From positions 124,001 to 188,000 of the forward strand of contig CAXBEV010000005.1 of the NCBI GenBank assembly GCA_963974935.1: a stretch of 64,000 bases of DNA, in the 5' to 3' direction. A program made the translations under genes and the position numbers. This DNA is from UBA4479 sp963974935. GTDB taxonomy: Bacteria > Pseudomonadota > Alphaproteobacteria > Rhodospirillales > Casp-alpha2. Under the pieces are notes generated by a model. That model had not been told where the DNA came from. It saw only the letters and a list, made by a program, of their open reading frames with translations, and did no database searches. This document shows positions 1-7,396 of the stretch, one piece after another (within the stretch, counting starts at the first letter, position 1; each line of letters starts with the position of its first letter).

Positions 1-217
1 TAGCTTCAAAGATGCGCGCGTGGGCGGTCAGCGCAAAATGGTCGGGCTGTAGAAATTCGCCGACCTGTTCGAGGGCGCGATTGTCCACAAAGATCGCACC
101 CAATAGGCCGCGCTCTGCTTCGATATTGCGGGGAAGTTGGCGATACGCAGGCGTCTCGGCATCGTATGCCTCGTCGTCGGCATACGCCGGGATGTCATGA
201 GCCGTGTTTTCAATCAT
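1..217 (-). CDS. dnaB: Replicative DNA helicase DnaB, N-terminal part (runs off the window)
   Basis: Only the first 72 codons lie in the window. Read from the ATG at 217 on the minus strand, residues 26-40 include LPRNIEAERGLLGAI, followed by ALEQVGEFLQPDHF. This is the conserved start of the DnaB N-terminal domain, which binds primase and stabilises the hexamer. The protein unwinds DNA at the replication fork. Upstream are three tandem DnaA-box-like sites (263-290) and a 6-bp hairpin (221-239) just before the start, so initiator control is plausible. Identity is confident; the helicase domain itself cannot be checked here. Confidence 0.9.
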   Translation of the reverse strand, partial: MIENTAHDIPAYADDEAYDAETPAYRQLPRNIEAERGLLGAIFVDNRALEQVGEFLQPDHFALTAHARIFEA

Positions 218-220
218 GAC

Positions 221-239
221 CGGACCATAGCAAGGTCCG
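221..239 (-). other. Small hairpin directly before the dnaB start
   Basis: CGGACC and GGTCCG pair around a 7-base loop. The stem ends 3 bases before the dnaB ATG on the minus strand, where a ribosome binding site would be expected. It could fold in the mRNA leader. No purine-rich Shine-Dalgarno is evident, so a role in translation is only inferred. Confidence 0.35.
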
Positions 240-262
240 AGGTTGGGAACAGTTTTATGTTC

Positions 263-290
263 TGTGGATAGCTGTGGATATCGTGGACAA
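263..290 (-). promoter_or_regulatory. Three tandem DnaA-box-like 9-mers upstream of dnaB
   Basis: On the plus strand the 9-mers are TGTGGATAG (263-271), TGTGGATAT (273-281) and CGTGGACAA (282-290). Against the DnaA box TGTGGATAA they match at 8, 8 and 7 positions. They lie in the same orientation at 10- and 9-base steps, so they fall on about the same face of the helix. They sit 46 to 73 bases before the dnaB start codon. DnaA is a known transcription factor in Caulobacter; control of this dnaB is inferred. Confidence 0.5.
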
Positions 291-293
291 GTA

Positions 294-306
294 CGCAATA
301 ATTGCG
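294..306. repeat. Perfect 13-bp palindrome upstream of dnaB
   Basis: CGCAAT-A-ATTGCG is a perfect inverted repeat next to the DnaA-like sites and 22 bases past the end of the cfa-like gene. It may be an operator or part of the dnaB promoter region. No factor can be named. Confidence 0.3.
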
Positions 307-328
307 CGCGTAGCCTGTTGACTTTGCT

Positions 329-1570
329 TTAAGCGACGCGTTGCTCCTTTCTACGTGTGATCTGTCGTTCTTTTTCATCTATATAGTCACGGGTCAGCGG
401 CACGGCGTCGCGCTGTTTGGCAAGTTGGATTTGAAAGACCATCAGATTACCGACCCGAAACCCCATCTCGCAGCCGGTCAGGTAGAATTCCCACATGCGA
501 CAAAAGCGTTCGTCATAAAGGGCTGCGGCTTTGGCCCGGTTGGCTTGGAAGCGGTCATACCAGTGCTTCAGGGTTTCCGCGTAATGCAGCCGCATGATCT
601 CCACATCGGTCACCCACAGGTTCGCGCGTTCAATCTGGGTGAACACTTCTGAGAGCGACGGGATATAGCCACCCGGGAAAATGTTGCGCTCGATCCATGG
701 GCTGACCGGTTCAGGTGCATTGTAGCGGCCAATACTGTGCAAGACCGCGACGCCGTCGTCTTTGAGTCGGTGACTCACGGCTTCAAAGAATTCCGGATAA
801 TGCTTCGGGCCGACATGCTCGAACATGCCGACGGATACGATACGGTCATAGGTCTTGTCGATCAGTCGATAGTCTTGCAGATCAAACCGCACCTGATCGT
901 TGACGCCGGCATTGTGGGCGCGGGCTTGCGCATAGGCGAGTTGTTCATGCGACAGGGTCACGCCGTCGACGGCGCACCCGGACACTGCATTCAGATACAA
1001 TCCGAGTCCGCCCCAACCGGACCCGATGTCCAGCACCTCGTGGCCGGGTTGCAGCAGCAACTTTGCTGCCAACCGCCGCTTCTTGCGCGCTTGGGCGTCT
1101 TCGAGGCTGTCGCGCGGATCAGTGAAGTAGGCGCAGGAATATTGTCTGTCATCATCCAAAAACAAAGCGAACAACTCACCGGTCAGATCGTAATGCTGCG
1201 ACACCTTGTGCCTGGCCAACTGGGGGGGATTAAATAGGCGGCGCATTTCTCGGTAGTGATGCAGCGCCTGCGTAATACGACCGAGTCCGCTTGGCTGGGC
1301 GCGCTTGAGGATTTCGAAATTGCGGTTGGCAATCCACATGAAATCGCGAAGCGTGCCGTCTTCAATGGTCAGGCTTCCATCCACATAGGCATTACCGAAG
1401 CCGGGATCCGGGCGTAGTCCTAAGGTCCATTCCAAGCTGCGTTTGTGCAGCCGCAAGGTAATGTCAGGGCCTTGTTCGGCGCCTACAAATTTGTGTGTTC
1501 GTCCGTCCGCAGTGATCAACGTCAATGCGCCGGCTTGGATGAAGTCTTTTAAAAACCGGGTGATCAGCAT
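329..1570 (-). CDS. cfa: Cyclopropane-fatty-acyl-phospholipid synthase family methyltransferase
   Basis: This SAM-dependent enzyme would add a methylene bridge to unsaturated acyl chains of membrane phospholipids. The 413-residue protein has an N-terminal lipid-binding part, then the SAM site VLDIGSGWGG and the family motifs SCAYF, GVTLS and GMFEHVG. The C-terminal region (ERNIFPGGYIPS, then HYAETLKHW) is also typical of CFA synthases. The longest frame begins at a GTG at 1645; I chose the ATG at 1570 because homologues start near there and the extra 25 residues look non-conserved. It ends 112 bases before the dnaB start on the same strand. A CFA-like enzyme acting on another fatty acid cannot be excluded. 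Confidence 0.88.
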   Translation of the reverse strand: MLITRFLKDFIQAGALTLITADGRTHKFVGAEQGPDITLRLHKRSLEWTLGLRPDPGFGNAYVDGSLTIEDGTLRDFMWIANRNFEILKRAQPSGLGRITQALHHYREMRRLFNPPQLARHKVSQHYDLTGELFALFLDDDRQYSCAYFTDPRDSLEDAQARKKRRLAAKLLLQPGHEVLDIGSGWGGLGLYLNAVSGCAVDGVTLSHEQLAYAQARAHNAGVNDQVRFDLQDYRLIDKTYDRIVSVGMFEHVGPKHYPEFFEAVSHRLKDDGVAVLHSIGRYNAPEPVSPWIERNIFPGGYIPSLSEVFTQIERANLWVTDVEIMRLHYAETLKHWYDRFQANRAKAAALYDERFCRMWEFYLTGCEMGFRVGNLMVFQIQLAKQRDAVPLTRDYIDEKERQITRRKEQRVA

Positions 1571-1702
1571 TGTTGCACCCCTATTTTCAAGAGTGCCGCA
1601 TGCCATTGTTTTAAGGGCAGTTATCGCTCCGCCAAGCTGCGGCACTGATCGCCTGAATGTATTATAAACGGGATAGGGGCGGCTTTGGCAAGTGGGGCAT
1701 AG

Positions 1703-1733
1703 AAAAAAGGTGCGCCCTTAAATGGACGCACCC
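1703..1733 (-). terminator. Rho-independent terminator after rplI
   Basis: On the minus strand GGTGCGTCC and GGGCGCACC form a stem with one mismatch and a 6-base loop, followed at once by six T. It lies 40 bases past the rplI stop, so it should end the S6-S18-L9 transcript. The other strand also has a T-rich tail. Confidence 0.8.
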
Positions 1734-1773
1734 TTTTATTTTTCGCTTAGTAGAACGGCTAAGACCGTGAGCT

Positions 1774-2445
1774 TTAGGCTTTGTCGTCTTCCGTAGCGTC
1801 GTCATCGGCAACGCTGGCTTCGGCGTCGGCGACCGCTTCTTCGGCAGCACCTTCGTCAAACATGGCGTCGGCTTGTTCAACAACCGCTTCGGCGGCAGCT
1901 TCAGCAGTGGCTTCGGCTTCGGCCTGGACTTCCATCTCTTCTTTCTGAGCCAGCGACAACACGGCGCCGCCGGTCTTTTCTTGGGTCTCGGCTTCGTCTT
2001 GCGAGCGGGCGACGTTGGCGACAACGGTGATGATCACTTCACCGTGCAACTCGACGCGGATATCGTGCAAGCCGATGGTCTTGATCGGCGATGCCAAGAT
2101 AACTTGCGAACGCTTGATCGTGGCACCGGCAGCGGTGACCGCTTCGGCGATATCGCGTGCGCTGACCGAGCCGTACAACTGACCGGCGTCGCCGGCCTGG
2201 CGGATCAAGACGACGCTGATGTCATTGATCTTGTCGGCAACAGCTTCGGCTTCCTGCTTGCGCTTGAGGTTATCGGCCTCAAGTTGCGCGCGTTGGCCTT
2301 CGAATTGCGCTTTGTTATCGTCGGTTGCGCGCAGGGCTTTACCTTGCGGCAACAGATAGTTGCGGGCAAAACCCGGTTTTACGGTCACGATGTCACCCAT
2401 CTGACCGAGTTTTTCGATCCGTTCCAACAGAATGACGTTCATCAT
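1774..2445 (-). CDS. rplI: 50S ribosomal protein bL9
   Basis: L9 binds 23S rRNA near the L1 stalk. The N-terminus MNVILLERIEKLGQMGD and GFARNYLLPQGKA is diagnostic. The protein is 223 residues, against about 150 in E. coli. The extra roughly 70 residues are an Ala/Glu/Asp-rich acidic tail, a type of extension seen in alphaproteobacterial L9. The start overlaps the stop of the upstream membrane protein gene, and two consecutive ATG codons (2445, 2442) are both served by GGAG, so either may be used. It is the last gene of the operon. Confidence 0.96.
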   Translation of the reverse strand: MMNVILLERIEKLGQMGDIVTVKPGFARNYLLPQGKALRATDDNKAQFEGQRAQLEADNLKRKQEAEAVADKINDISVVLIRQAGDAGQLYGSVSARDIAEAVTAAGATIKRSQVILASPIKTIGLHDIRVELHGEVIITVVANVARSQDEAETQEKTGGAVLSLAQKEEMEVQAEAEATAEAAAEAVVEQADAMFDEGAAEEAVADAEASVADDDATEDDKA

Positions 2446-3389
2446 TCAATCTCCTCATTGACGGGTGGGCCCATGCGCTTGCGCAGGCCAACCCATTGTT
2501 CGACCACACCGGCACCGGCGACCACAAACGCGGCCCAACCCAGTACCAACAAAAGAATGTAAAAAACCACCAATAACCCCATGCCGCCGGCAATCCGCTT
2601 AGCAAACGTGTGCACCACGGCTAGGCCAACTAAGAAGAACGGCACCAACGCGACGATCACCATGTTGCGCCCAAGATAGCTCCAGTCGTCAGACCCGACT
2701 AGGGTCACAACACCGGCGCCAACCAAAAGCCAAGAGCACCAGTCCGGTACGCTCAAATCGCGGTAGCTGACGCTTGGACGTAGATTCCGGCCCGATTTTA
2801 CCAACGCCGCTTGCGCGCCGACGGTATTAAAGATGTGCATCAGTACCCAACTTGAAACCGCCATGCCCGGGAAATACGGCGCAAGGCCGACAACCAGTGC
2901 ATCACGACTTTCAACCGGCATACGACCACCGCCCATCTTGTCGAGTGCGGTGGTGAGGAACCCACTGACGGCATCCGCAAGCGGGCCGACATTGGAATCC
3001 ATCATCACCGTGAAGGCCGCAAACATGAGACCCGCAGCACCCATTACCGTAAATGTGCCGGCAACGTCGCCGGGGCTTGTCCAGGCAACTTGGCCGTTTT
3101 GCCCCGGAAACGTCCGAAGCGCTTGTCGGCAAGCGACCAGGGCCGGCATGGCATAGGCAACCGCGAACGGTAGCGCCGCATAGACGCCACCGATCAGCGC
3201 TGCCGTGCCAACGGCAGTTGCTGTCGCCAGCAGCACGCCTTTGCTGCCGATCCCGAGCCCTGCCAGATAAAGCGGCAGGGGCGCGAGATAGAACAACGGC
3301 AATGCAGCTACGGACCCGAATACGATGGAGAAAACCGCCAACGCACTACTGATCCCAGCGCCTAAAGCCATGATGGGTGAAATGGGCAT
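2442..3389 (-). CDS. DUF2232 family integral membrane protein
   Basis: A 315-residue protein with about eight hydrophobic segments (for example near residues 8-35, 45-75, 115-130, 160-190, 215-270 and 280-300). It resembles the DUF2232/YybS family, which in alphaproteobacteria sits between rpsR and rplI as here. Function is unknown. It is translationally coupled to rplI by a 4-base overlap and lies 46 bases after rpsR. Synteny makes the call firm; no biochemical role can be read from the sequence. Confidence 0.8.
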   Translation of the reverse strand: MPISPIMALGAGISSALAVFSIVFGSVAALPLFYLAPLPLYLAGLGIGSKGVLLATATAVGTAALIGGVYAALPFAVAYAMPALVACRQALRTFPGQNGQVAWTSPGDVAGTFTVMGAAGLMFAAFTVMMDSNVGPLADAVSGFLTTALDKMGGGRMPVESRDALVVGLAPYFPGMAVSSWVLMHIFNTVGAQAALVKSGRNLRPSVSYRDLSVPDWCSWLLVGAGVVTLVGSDDWSYLGRNMVIVALVPFFLVGLAVVHTFAKRIAGGMGLLVVFYILLLVLGWAAFVVAGAGVVEQWVGLRKRMGPPVNEEIE

Positions 3390-3435
3390 GGTGTGTTCAT
3401 CGGCTAGGCAAAGACGCCTTAGCCAATGATCATCC

Positions 3436-3660
3436 TCACTTCACGACGTACGGAAGCAGCCCCAGGAAGCGGGCGCGCTTGATAGCGCGGGCCAATTCCC
3501 GTTGCTTTTTCGCAGATACGGCGGTGATACGACTAGGCACGATTTTACCGCGTTCCGAGACGTAACGGCCAAGGAGTTTCAGGTCCTTGTAGTCGATTTT
3601 CGGGGCAGCCTTACCAGAGAACGGGCAGGTCTTGCGGCGACGGAAAAAACCACGGCGCAT
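3436..3660 (-). CDS. rpsR: 30S ribosomal protein bS18
   Basis: The 74-residue protein has the S18 landmarks CPFSG, IDYKDLKLLGRYVSERGKI and RELARAIKRARFLGLLP. S18 pairs with S6 on the platform of the small subunit. The start codon overlaps the rpsF stop in a TAATG arrangement, so production of S6 and S18 should be coupled one to one. Confidence 0.97.
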   Translation of the reverse strand: MRRGFFRRRKTCPFSGKAAPKIDYKDLKLLGRYVSERGKIVPSRITAVSAKKQRELARAIKRARFLGLLPYVVK

Positions 3661-4142
3661 TATTCGTCTCCTTCGCTAGGGGCGGCGGCCACTGCAGGTT
3701 CGGCGACCACTGCTGCAGCTGCGGGCGCATCGTCATGGTCACGACGCGGGCGATCAGGGCGATCACCACGGTCGCCGCGATCATTGCGGTCACCACCACG
3801 GCGCGGGCGGTCGTCACGGTCTTTGTTGCGGACCATGGCCGACGGGCCTTCTTCAATCGCATCGATGCGGATCGTCATGTAACGCAGCACATCTTCGTTG
3901 ATGCGCATCTGACGCTCCATTTCGTGCAACGCAGGGGCCGGTGCGTCGATGTTCATCAACACATAATGGCCTTTGCGGTTCTTGTTCATCTTGAACGCAA
4001 GCGTGCGCAATCCCCAGCTTTCAGTGCTGGCGACGTTGCCGCCGTTGTCGGCGATAATTTTCGAAAAAGTCTCGGTCAACCCTTCAGCTTGGGCGGCAGA
4101 GATGTCTTGGCGTGCGATGAACACGCTTTCATAGCAGGGCAT
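3660..4142 (-). CDS. rpsF: 30S ribosomal protein bS6 with long charged tail
   Basis: Residues 1-95 are a standard S6 fold (YESVFIARQDIS, NRKGHYVLMNI, RINEDVLRYMTIRID). Residues 105-140 are a run of Arg/Asp/Gly triplets such as DRDDRPRRGGDRNDRGD, followed by an Ala/Val/Pro stretch and an acidic end (SEGDE). At 160 residues it is longer than E. coli S6 (about 131). GGGAG precedes the ATG. It is the first gene of the operon, with a good promoter at 4229-4256. Confidence 0.96.
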   Translation of the reverse strand: MPCYESVFIARQDISAAQAEGLTETFSKIIADNGGNVASTESWGLRTLAFKMNKNRKGHYVLMNIDAPAPALHEMERQMRINEDVLRYMTIRIDAIEEGPSAMVRNKDRDDRPRRGGDRNDRGDRGDRPDRPRRDHDDAPAAAAVVAEPAVAAAPSEGDE

Positions 4143-4170
4143 ACAATGTGCTCCCTTCGGATTTTCTCAA

Positions 4171-4187
4171 CCCGATTATCAATCGGG
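4171..4187 (-). other. Hairpin in the rpsF mRNA leader
   Basis: CCCGATT-GAT-AATCGGG is a perfect 7-bp stem with a 3-base loop, 28 to 45 bases before the rpsF start and inside the transcript predicted from the promoter at 4229-4256. S6:S18 is known to bind rpsF leader RNAs in several bacteria. Whether this stem carries that site is not shown by the sequence. Confidence 0.4.
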
Positions 4188-4228
4188 CATAGCCAGGACC
4201 ATCCCGGCAAGGAGGTTAAGAGCGGCGC

Positions 4229-4256
4229 AATATACAGATTTCCGCCCGCGCTGCAA
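4229..4256 (-). promoter_or_regulatory. Sigma70-type promoter of the rpsF operon
   Basis: On the minus strand TTGCAG (-35, 4256-4251) is followed after 16 bases by TATATT (-10, 4234-4229). Transcription would start near 4222, giving a leader of about 80 bases before rpsF. The spacing and both hexamers are close to consensus. Confidence 0.65.
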
Positions 4257-4463
4257 GCGTTACAGCGGCGTATTTTTAGGCGGGTTGGATACGATACACA
4301 AAGGGTGGCGTAGTGTCCTATGTATTCGAATTTCAGAGAATATTGCTTTGAATGACAGATAGCCAATCTACATTATACAAAAATACTTGGTATTTCGAAA
4401 TATTGGTTTATTCGTATCGGTGGTTCCGTCGGTATATTGTCGACATCAGATATAAAAAATGGC

Positions 4464-4985
4464 ATGAGGGTGCGACGCGTGACGACTCTCGATACAATCC
4501 GTCAAATCACCGAAAATCCAAAGCTTTTGCGGTTTTGCGAATTTATTATTGCTGCAACCGGTGATAAACCTTTCCCGATATATAAGCAGCTTGATCTGAT
4601 GAAGATCGCTAATTTAGCTCAGCATTTTTGGGCGATAGACTTTCGGGACGGTGTCGATAATTGCCCGAAGTTTGTTTTTTCAGGCACGCACATTGATGAT
4701 CACTATGGGATGAATATCACCGGCAAATGTTTTGAGGAGATTTACGTCGAAGATGACTTCGAGCGGACGATCCGAGGTAATTACTACCAAGTATGCCTGC
4801 AAAAAAAGATCAGCTATACCAAGCGGCTTGCTCACTACTACAATGACCGCATCGATAAATATAAGACGATTGAAGCGATGTTGTTTCCGTGTTCGTCAGA
4901 TGGGGAAAGCATCGACTATGGTGTGGGTTATGTTGAGTATAAATTTGGCAACTCCCCATCCGAAAAGATTTTTCATCTGATTTGA
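4464..4985 (+). CDS. PAS-like domain protein of unknown role
   Basis: A protein of about 173 residues. Its centre (FWAIDFRDGVDNCPKFVFSG, then HYGMNITGKCFEEIY) matches the layout of the small one-domain PAS proteins common in alphaproteobacteria: '...I.D......FRYRLVGT.I...YG.D.TG......'. Such proteins may sense a ligand, but no output domain is present. The longest frame starts at TTG 4437. I prefer ATG 4464; a GTG at 4479 behind GAGG is a real alternative. Base composition is clearly more AT-rich than in the neighbours, suggesting later acquisition. Confidence is moderate for the fold and low for function. Confidence 0.6.
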   Translation: MRVRRVTTLDTIRQITENPKLLRFCEFIIAATGDKPFPIYKQLDLMKIANLAQHFWAIDFRDGVDNCPKFVFSGTHIDDHYGMNITGKCFEEIYVEDDFERTIRGNYYQVCLQKKISYTKRLAHYYNDRIDKYKTIEAMLFPCSSDGESIDYGVGYVEYKFGNSPSEKIFHLI

Positions 4986-5010
4986 TTATGGCCCCTTCAA
5001 TTAAATGCTC

Positions 5011-5035
5011 GGATAAATAATTTTATCCATTTTAT
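5011..5035 (+). terminator. Weak terminator-like hairpin after the PAS gene
   Basis: GGATAAA and TTTATCC pair around TAAT, followed by a T-rich stretch, 25 bases after the PAS gene stop. The stem is AT-rich and thus weak. Confidence 0.35.
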
Positions 5036-5096
5036 TAATCACTCATAATATGTTATTTTGAAACATCTAATAAACTTCTTTAAATTGGGTGTATTT

Positions 5097-5762
5097 ATGT
5101 TTCGTGCCGTTTTTTACGGACTGATTTCGACTGCCTTTTTCTTGATTTTACCTTCGATTTCGCATGCCGACGCGGCTGTAGGTAACATCCCTGATAACGC
5201 GTATCCAACCAATAGGTCCTATGGTTCCGGTTGGGAGTGTGAGCGTGGATATAGTCAGAGCAATGCAGCGTGCGTTGCCCTTGATGTGCCTGCGCATGCC
5301 TTTTTGAATTCCGGGGGGGATCGTTGGGAGTGCGAGCGCGGTTATCGTCAGGTTAATAGGGGTTGCGAGGAAATTATCATTCCCGCAAACGCCTATCTGC
5401 GTGATACTGGGGAAAGCTGGAAATGTGCCCGAGGCTACCGCAAAAGCGGGAACAAATGCGACCTTATCAAGGTGCCTGCACGCGGCTATCTGTCAAAGGA
5501 CTCCTATGAGACCGGTTGGGCCTGTGAGCGCGGATTTCAGGCCAGCGGGAATGCTTGTCTGGAAGTCAAAGTGCCAAACAACGCGTACTTTGTGGACTCG
5601 AATTATGGCAACGGCTGGCGCTGTTCGCGAGGCTTTAAGGAAGAACGAGACGAATGTATCGCAGTCACGGTGCCTGAGCACGGTCACTTAGGCTACAACG
5701 GCAACGAATGGGATTGTAATCGCCCGCGCAGTCGTTCCGGTGAAAACTGTGTCATGCGATAA
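5097..5762 (+). CDS. Secreted Cys-rich repeat protein (six W-x-C-x-R units)
   Basis: A 221-residue protein with a signal peptide (residues 1-24, likely cut after SISHA). The mature part is six tandem units of about 31-34 residues. Each follows [VI]P-x-x-[AG]-[YFH], a variable linker, W-x-C-x-R-G-[YF], six residues, then C. That gives two cysteines per unit, twelve in all, which fits one disulfide per unit. The last unit is the variant EWDCNRPRSRSGENC. I recall similar C-terminal units in other proteobacterial exported proteins but cannot name a family or function. The longest frame begins at TTG 5058; ATG 5097 places the signal peptide at the N-terminus. The gene lies in AT-rich DNA. Confidence 0.75.
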   Translation: MFRAVFYGLISTAFFLILPSISHADAAVGNIPDNAYPTNRSYGSGWECERGYSQSNAACVALDVPAHAFLNSGGDRWECERGYRQVNRGCEEIIIPANAYLRDTGESWKCARGYRKSGNKCDLIKVPARGYLSKDSYETGWACERGFQASGNACLEVKVPNNAYFVDSNYGNGWRCSRGFKEERDECIAVTVPEHGHLGYNGNEWDCNRPRSRSGENCVMR

Positions 5763-5821
5763 ATAAATATATAATTTTTTGTTATATTTTATTTTAATAT
5801 TTGGCAGAAAATATAATAAAA

Positions 5822-5850
5822 TTGAGTTATTTTTGTAAATATGCTAGTAT
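5822..5850 (+). promoter_or_regulatory. Candidate promoter for the small membrane protein gene
   Basis: TTGAGT (5822-5827), a 17-base spacer and TAGTAT (5845-5850) form a fair sigma70-type promoter in the AT-rich spacer. The start site would be near 5857, just before an 18-bp palindrome. Chance matches are more likely in AT-rich DNA, so this is tentative. Confidence 0.45.
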
Positions 5851-5861
5851 TTATGGAGATT

Positions 5862-5879
5862 TGGAAAAATATTTTTCCA
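5862..5879. repeat. Perfect 18-bp AT-rich palindrome
   Basis: TGGAAAAAT-ATTTTTCCA is a perfect palindrome with no loop bases. It lies just downstream of the predicted start site and 21 bases before the ATG at 5901. It could be a repressor site; no regulator gene lies next to it. Confidence 0.4.
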
Positions 5880-5900
5880 TATAACATTTAAGGATTAACA

Positions 5901-6251
5901 ATGAATTCCCCTGATTGGCTTAAACCGCTGTTGATCGGTTCCGTTCTTGGTGCCGTAGTACTTGGTATTGCAGGCTTTGGCTGGGCCGGCTGGATGACGT
6001 CCGGTAAAGCACACATCCTTGCAGCAGATCAATCGCGCGAAGCGGTTGTCAATGCGCTGGTACCGTTCTGCGTGATGAATGCGAACAATGACCCTGAAGC
6101 TGCGGTTAAATTTGCTGCCCTTACAGAAGCGAGCGATTACGAGCGTAGCCAGATGGTCATGGATGACGGCTGGTCGACAATTGAAGGCCGTGATGGTCCC
6201 GATCGCCGTATCGCAGGCGCATGCTTAGAAAAGCTGGCCGACCGAATCTAA
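5901..6251 (+). CDS. Small single-pass membrane protein, hypothetical
   Basis: A 116-residue protein with a short cytoplasmic start, one transmembrane helix (about residues 10-32, LLIGSVLGAVVLGIAGFGWAG) and a soluble remainder with two cysteines (CVMN, GACLEKL). I recognise the style of a small alphaproteobacterial membrane protein but no characterised family. AAGGA precedes the ATG by a suitable distance and a strong terminator follows, so it is a real, probably monocistronic gene. Confidence 0.7.
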   Translation: MNSPDWLKPLLIGSVLGAVVLGIAGFGWAGWMTSGKAHILAADQSREAVVNALVPFCVMNANNDPEAAVKFAALTEASDYERSQMVMDDGWSTIEGRDGPDRRIAGACLEKLADRI

Positions 6252-6297
6252 TCTCGCGCACGCGCTTACGCTCAAAATACAGAATTTGATAAATGCG

Positions 6298-6340
6298 GGC
6301 CGACACTGCGTGTATTCACGCCATGTCGGCCTGTTTTTTT
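6298..6340 (+). terminator. Strong rho-independent terminator
   Basis: GGCCGACA (6298-6305) and TGTCGGCC (6324-6331) pair, with an inner GCGTG/CACGC stem and TATT loop, followed by seven T at 6334-6340. It ends the small membrane protein transcript and separates it from fabD. Confidence 0.9.
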
Positions 6341-6438
6341 GCGTGCGCCCAATCTTCCCCCTGCCTTGACACGCAAGGGCCTGGGCGCCAATTTGCCGAT
6401 CGCATTCAAGCATTAACGAGCAACCAAGAGGGGTCCAT

Positions 6439-7380
6439 ATGTCCCGCGCTTTTGTGTTTCCCGGACAAGGCTCGCAAGCCGTCGGTATGGGTAAAGAACT
6501 GGCAGACGCATTCCCGGCTGCACGTGAAATTTTTCAAGAAGTCGACGACGCGTTGGACCAAAACCTCAGCCGCTTGATGTTTGAAGGCCCGCTCGAAGAC
6601 CTGACCTTGACCGAAAACGCACAGCCGGCGCTGATGGCCGTCAGCCTCGCGGTGATGGCCGTGCTGAAGGTTGAAGCCGGGGTGACGCTCATCGAGCATG
6701 CGTCGTTCGTGGCCGGTCACTCACTCGGTGAATACTCGGCGTTGGCGGCAGCGGGGACGTTTTCCATCGCCGATACGGCGCGGTTGCTGAAGCAACGCGG
6801 CCAAGCGATGCAAAATGCGGTGCCCGTCGGCGAAGGTGCGATGGCCGCGCTTTTAGGTCTTGATCTTGAGGCCGCTCGCGAAGTCGTGGCCGAAGCTGCA
6901 GAGGGTGAAGTTCTTGATACTGCTAATGATAATGCGCCTGGCCAAGTTGTCGTCAGCGGTAAACGTTCCGCCGTTGAGCGTGCGGTCGCGGTTGCGACCG
7001 AAAAAGGCGCAAAGCGCGCCATGCTGTTACAAGTCAGTGCGCCCTTCCATTGCGCGATGATGGCACCGGCCGCCGAGATTATGGCGCAGGCATTGGCCAG
7101 CGTGGACATTAAAGCACCATGCGTGCCTTTGATTGCCAACGTCACCGCTGCGCCTGTTGAAGACCCAGCAGAAATCCGTCGATTGTTGGTCGAGCAAGTC
7201 ACCGGCATGGTACGCTGGCGCGAGAGCTGCATGGTGATGCGCGGCAGGGGCGTTGAAAATTTGGTTGAGGCCGGTGCCGGCAAGGTCTTGTCCGGCCTGG
7301 CCAAGCGAATCGACCCCGATTTGAAGGGGCTCAACGTCGGTAAGCCGGCGGACATCGAAGCATTTTTGGCGACGCTTTAA
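6439..7380 (+). CDS. fabD: Malonyl-CoA:ACP transacylase
   Basis: FabD moves malonyl groups from CoA to acyl carrier protein, supplying extender units for type II fatty acid synthesis. The 313-residue protein has FPGQGSQ (residues 7-13), the active-site GHSLGEYSAL with Ser95, and the downstream catalytic His in APFHCAMM (about residue 200). It opens the fabD-fabG-acpP-fabF cluster. The start at 6439 has AGAGGGG upstream, and fabG follows after 16 bases. Confidence 0.97.
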   Translation: MSRAFVFPGQGSQAVGMGKELADAFPAAREIFQEVDDALDQNLSRLMFEGPLEDLTLTENAQPALMAVSLAVMAVLKVEAGVTLIEHASFVAGHSLGEYSALAAAGTFSIADTARLLKQRGQAMQNAVPVGEGAMAALLGLDLEAAREVVAEAAEGEVLDTANDNAPGQVVVSGKRSAVERAVAVATEKGAKRAMLLQVSAPFHCAMMAPAAEIMAQALASVDIKAPCVPLIANVTAAPVEDPAEIRRLLVEQVTGMVRWRESCMVMRGRGVENLVEAGAGKVLSGLAKRIDPDLKGLNVGKPADIEAFLATL

Positions 7381-7396
7381 CGCGGGGAGACACATA

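Noticed and set aside
737..1237. Long open frame on the plus strand inside the cfa gene
   Set aside because: It is antisense to a clearly recognised methyltransferase, has no family motifs and no ribosome binding site.
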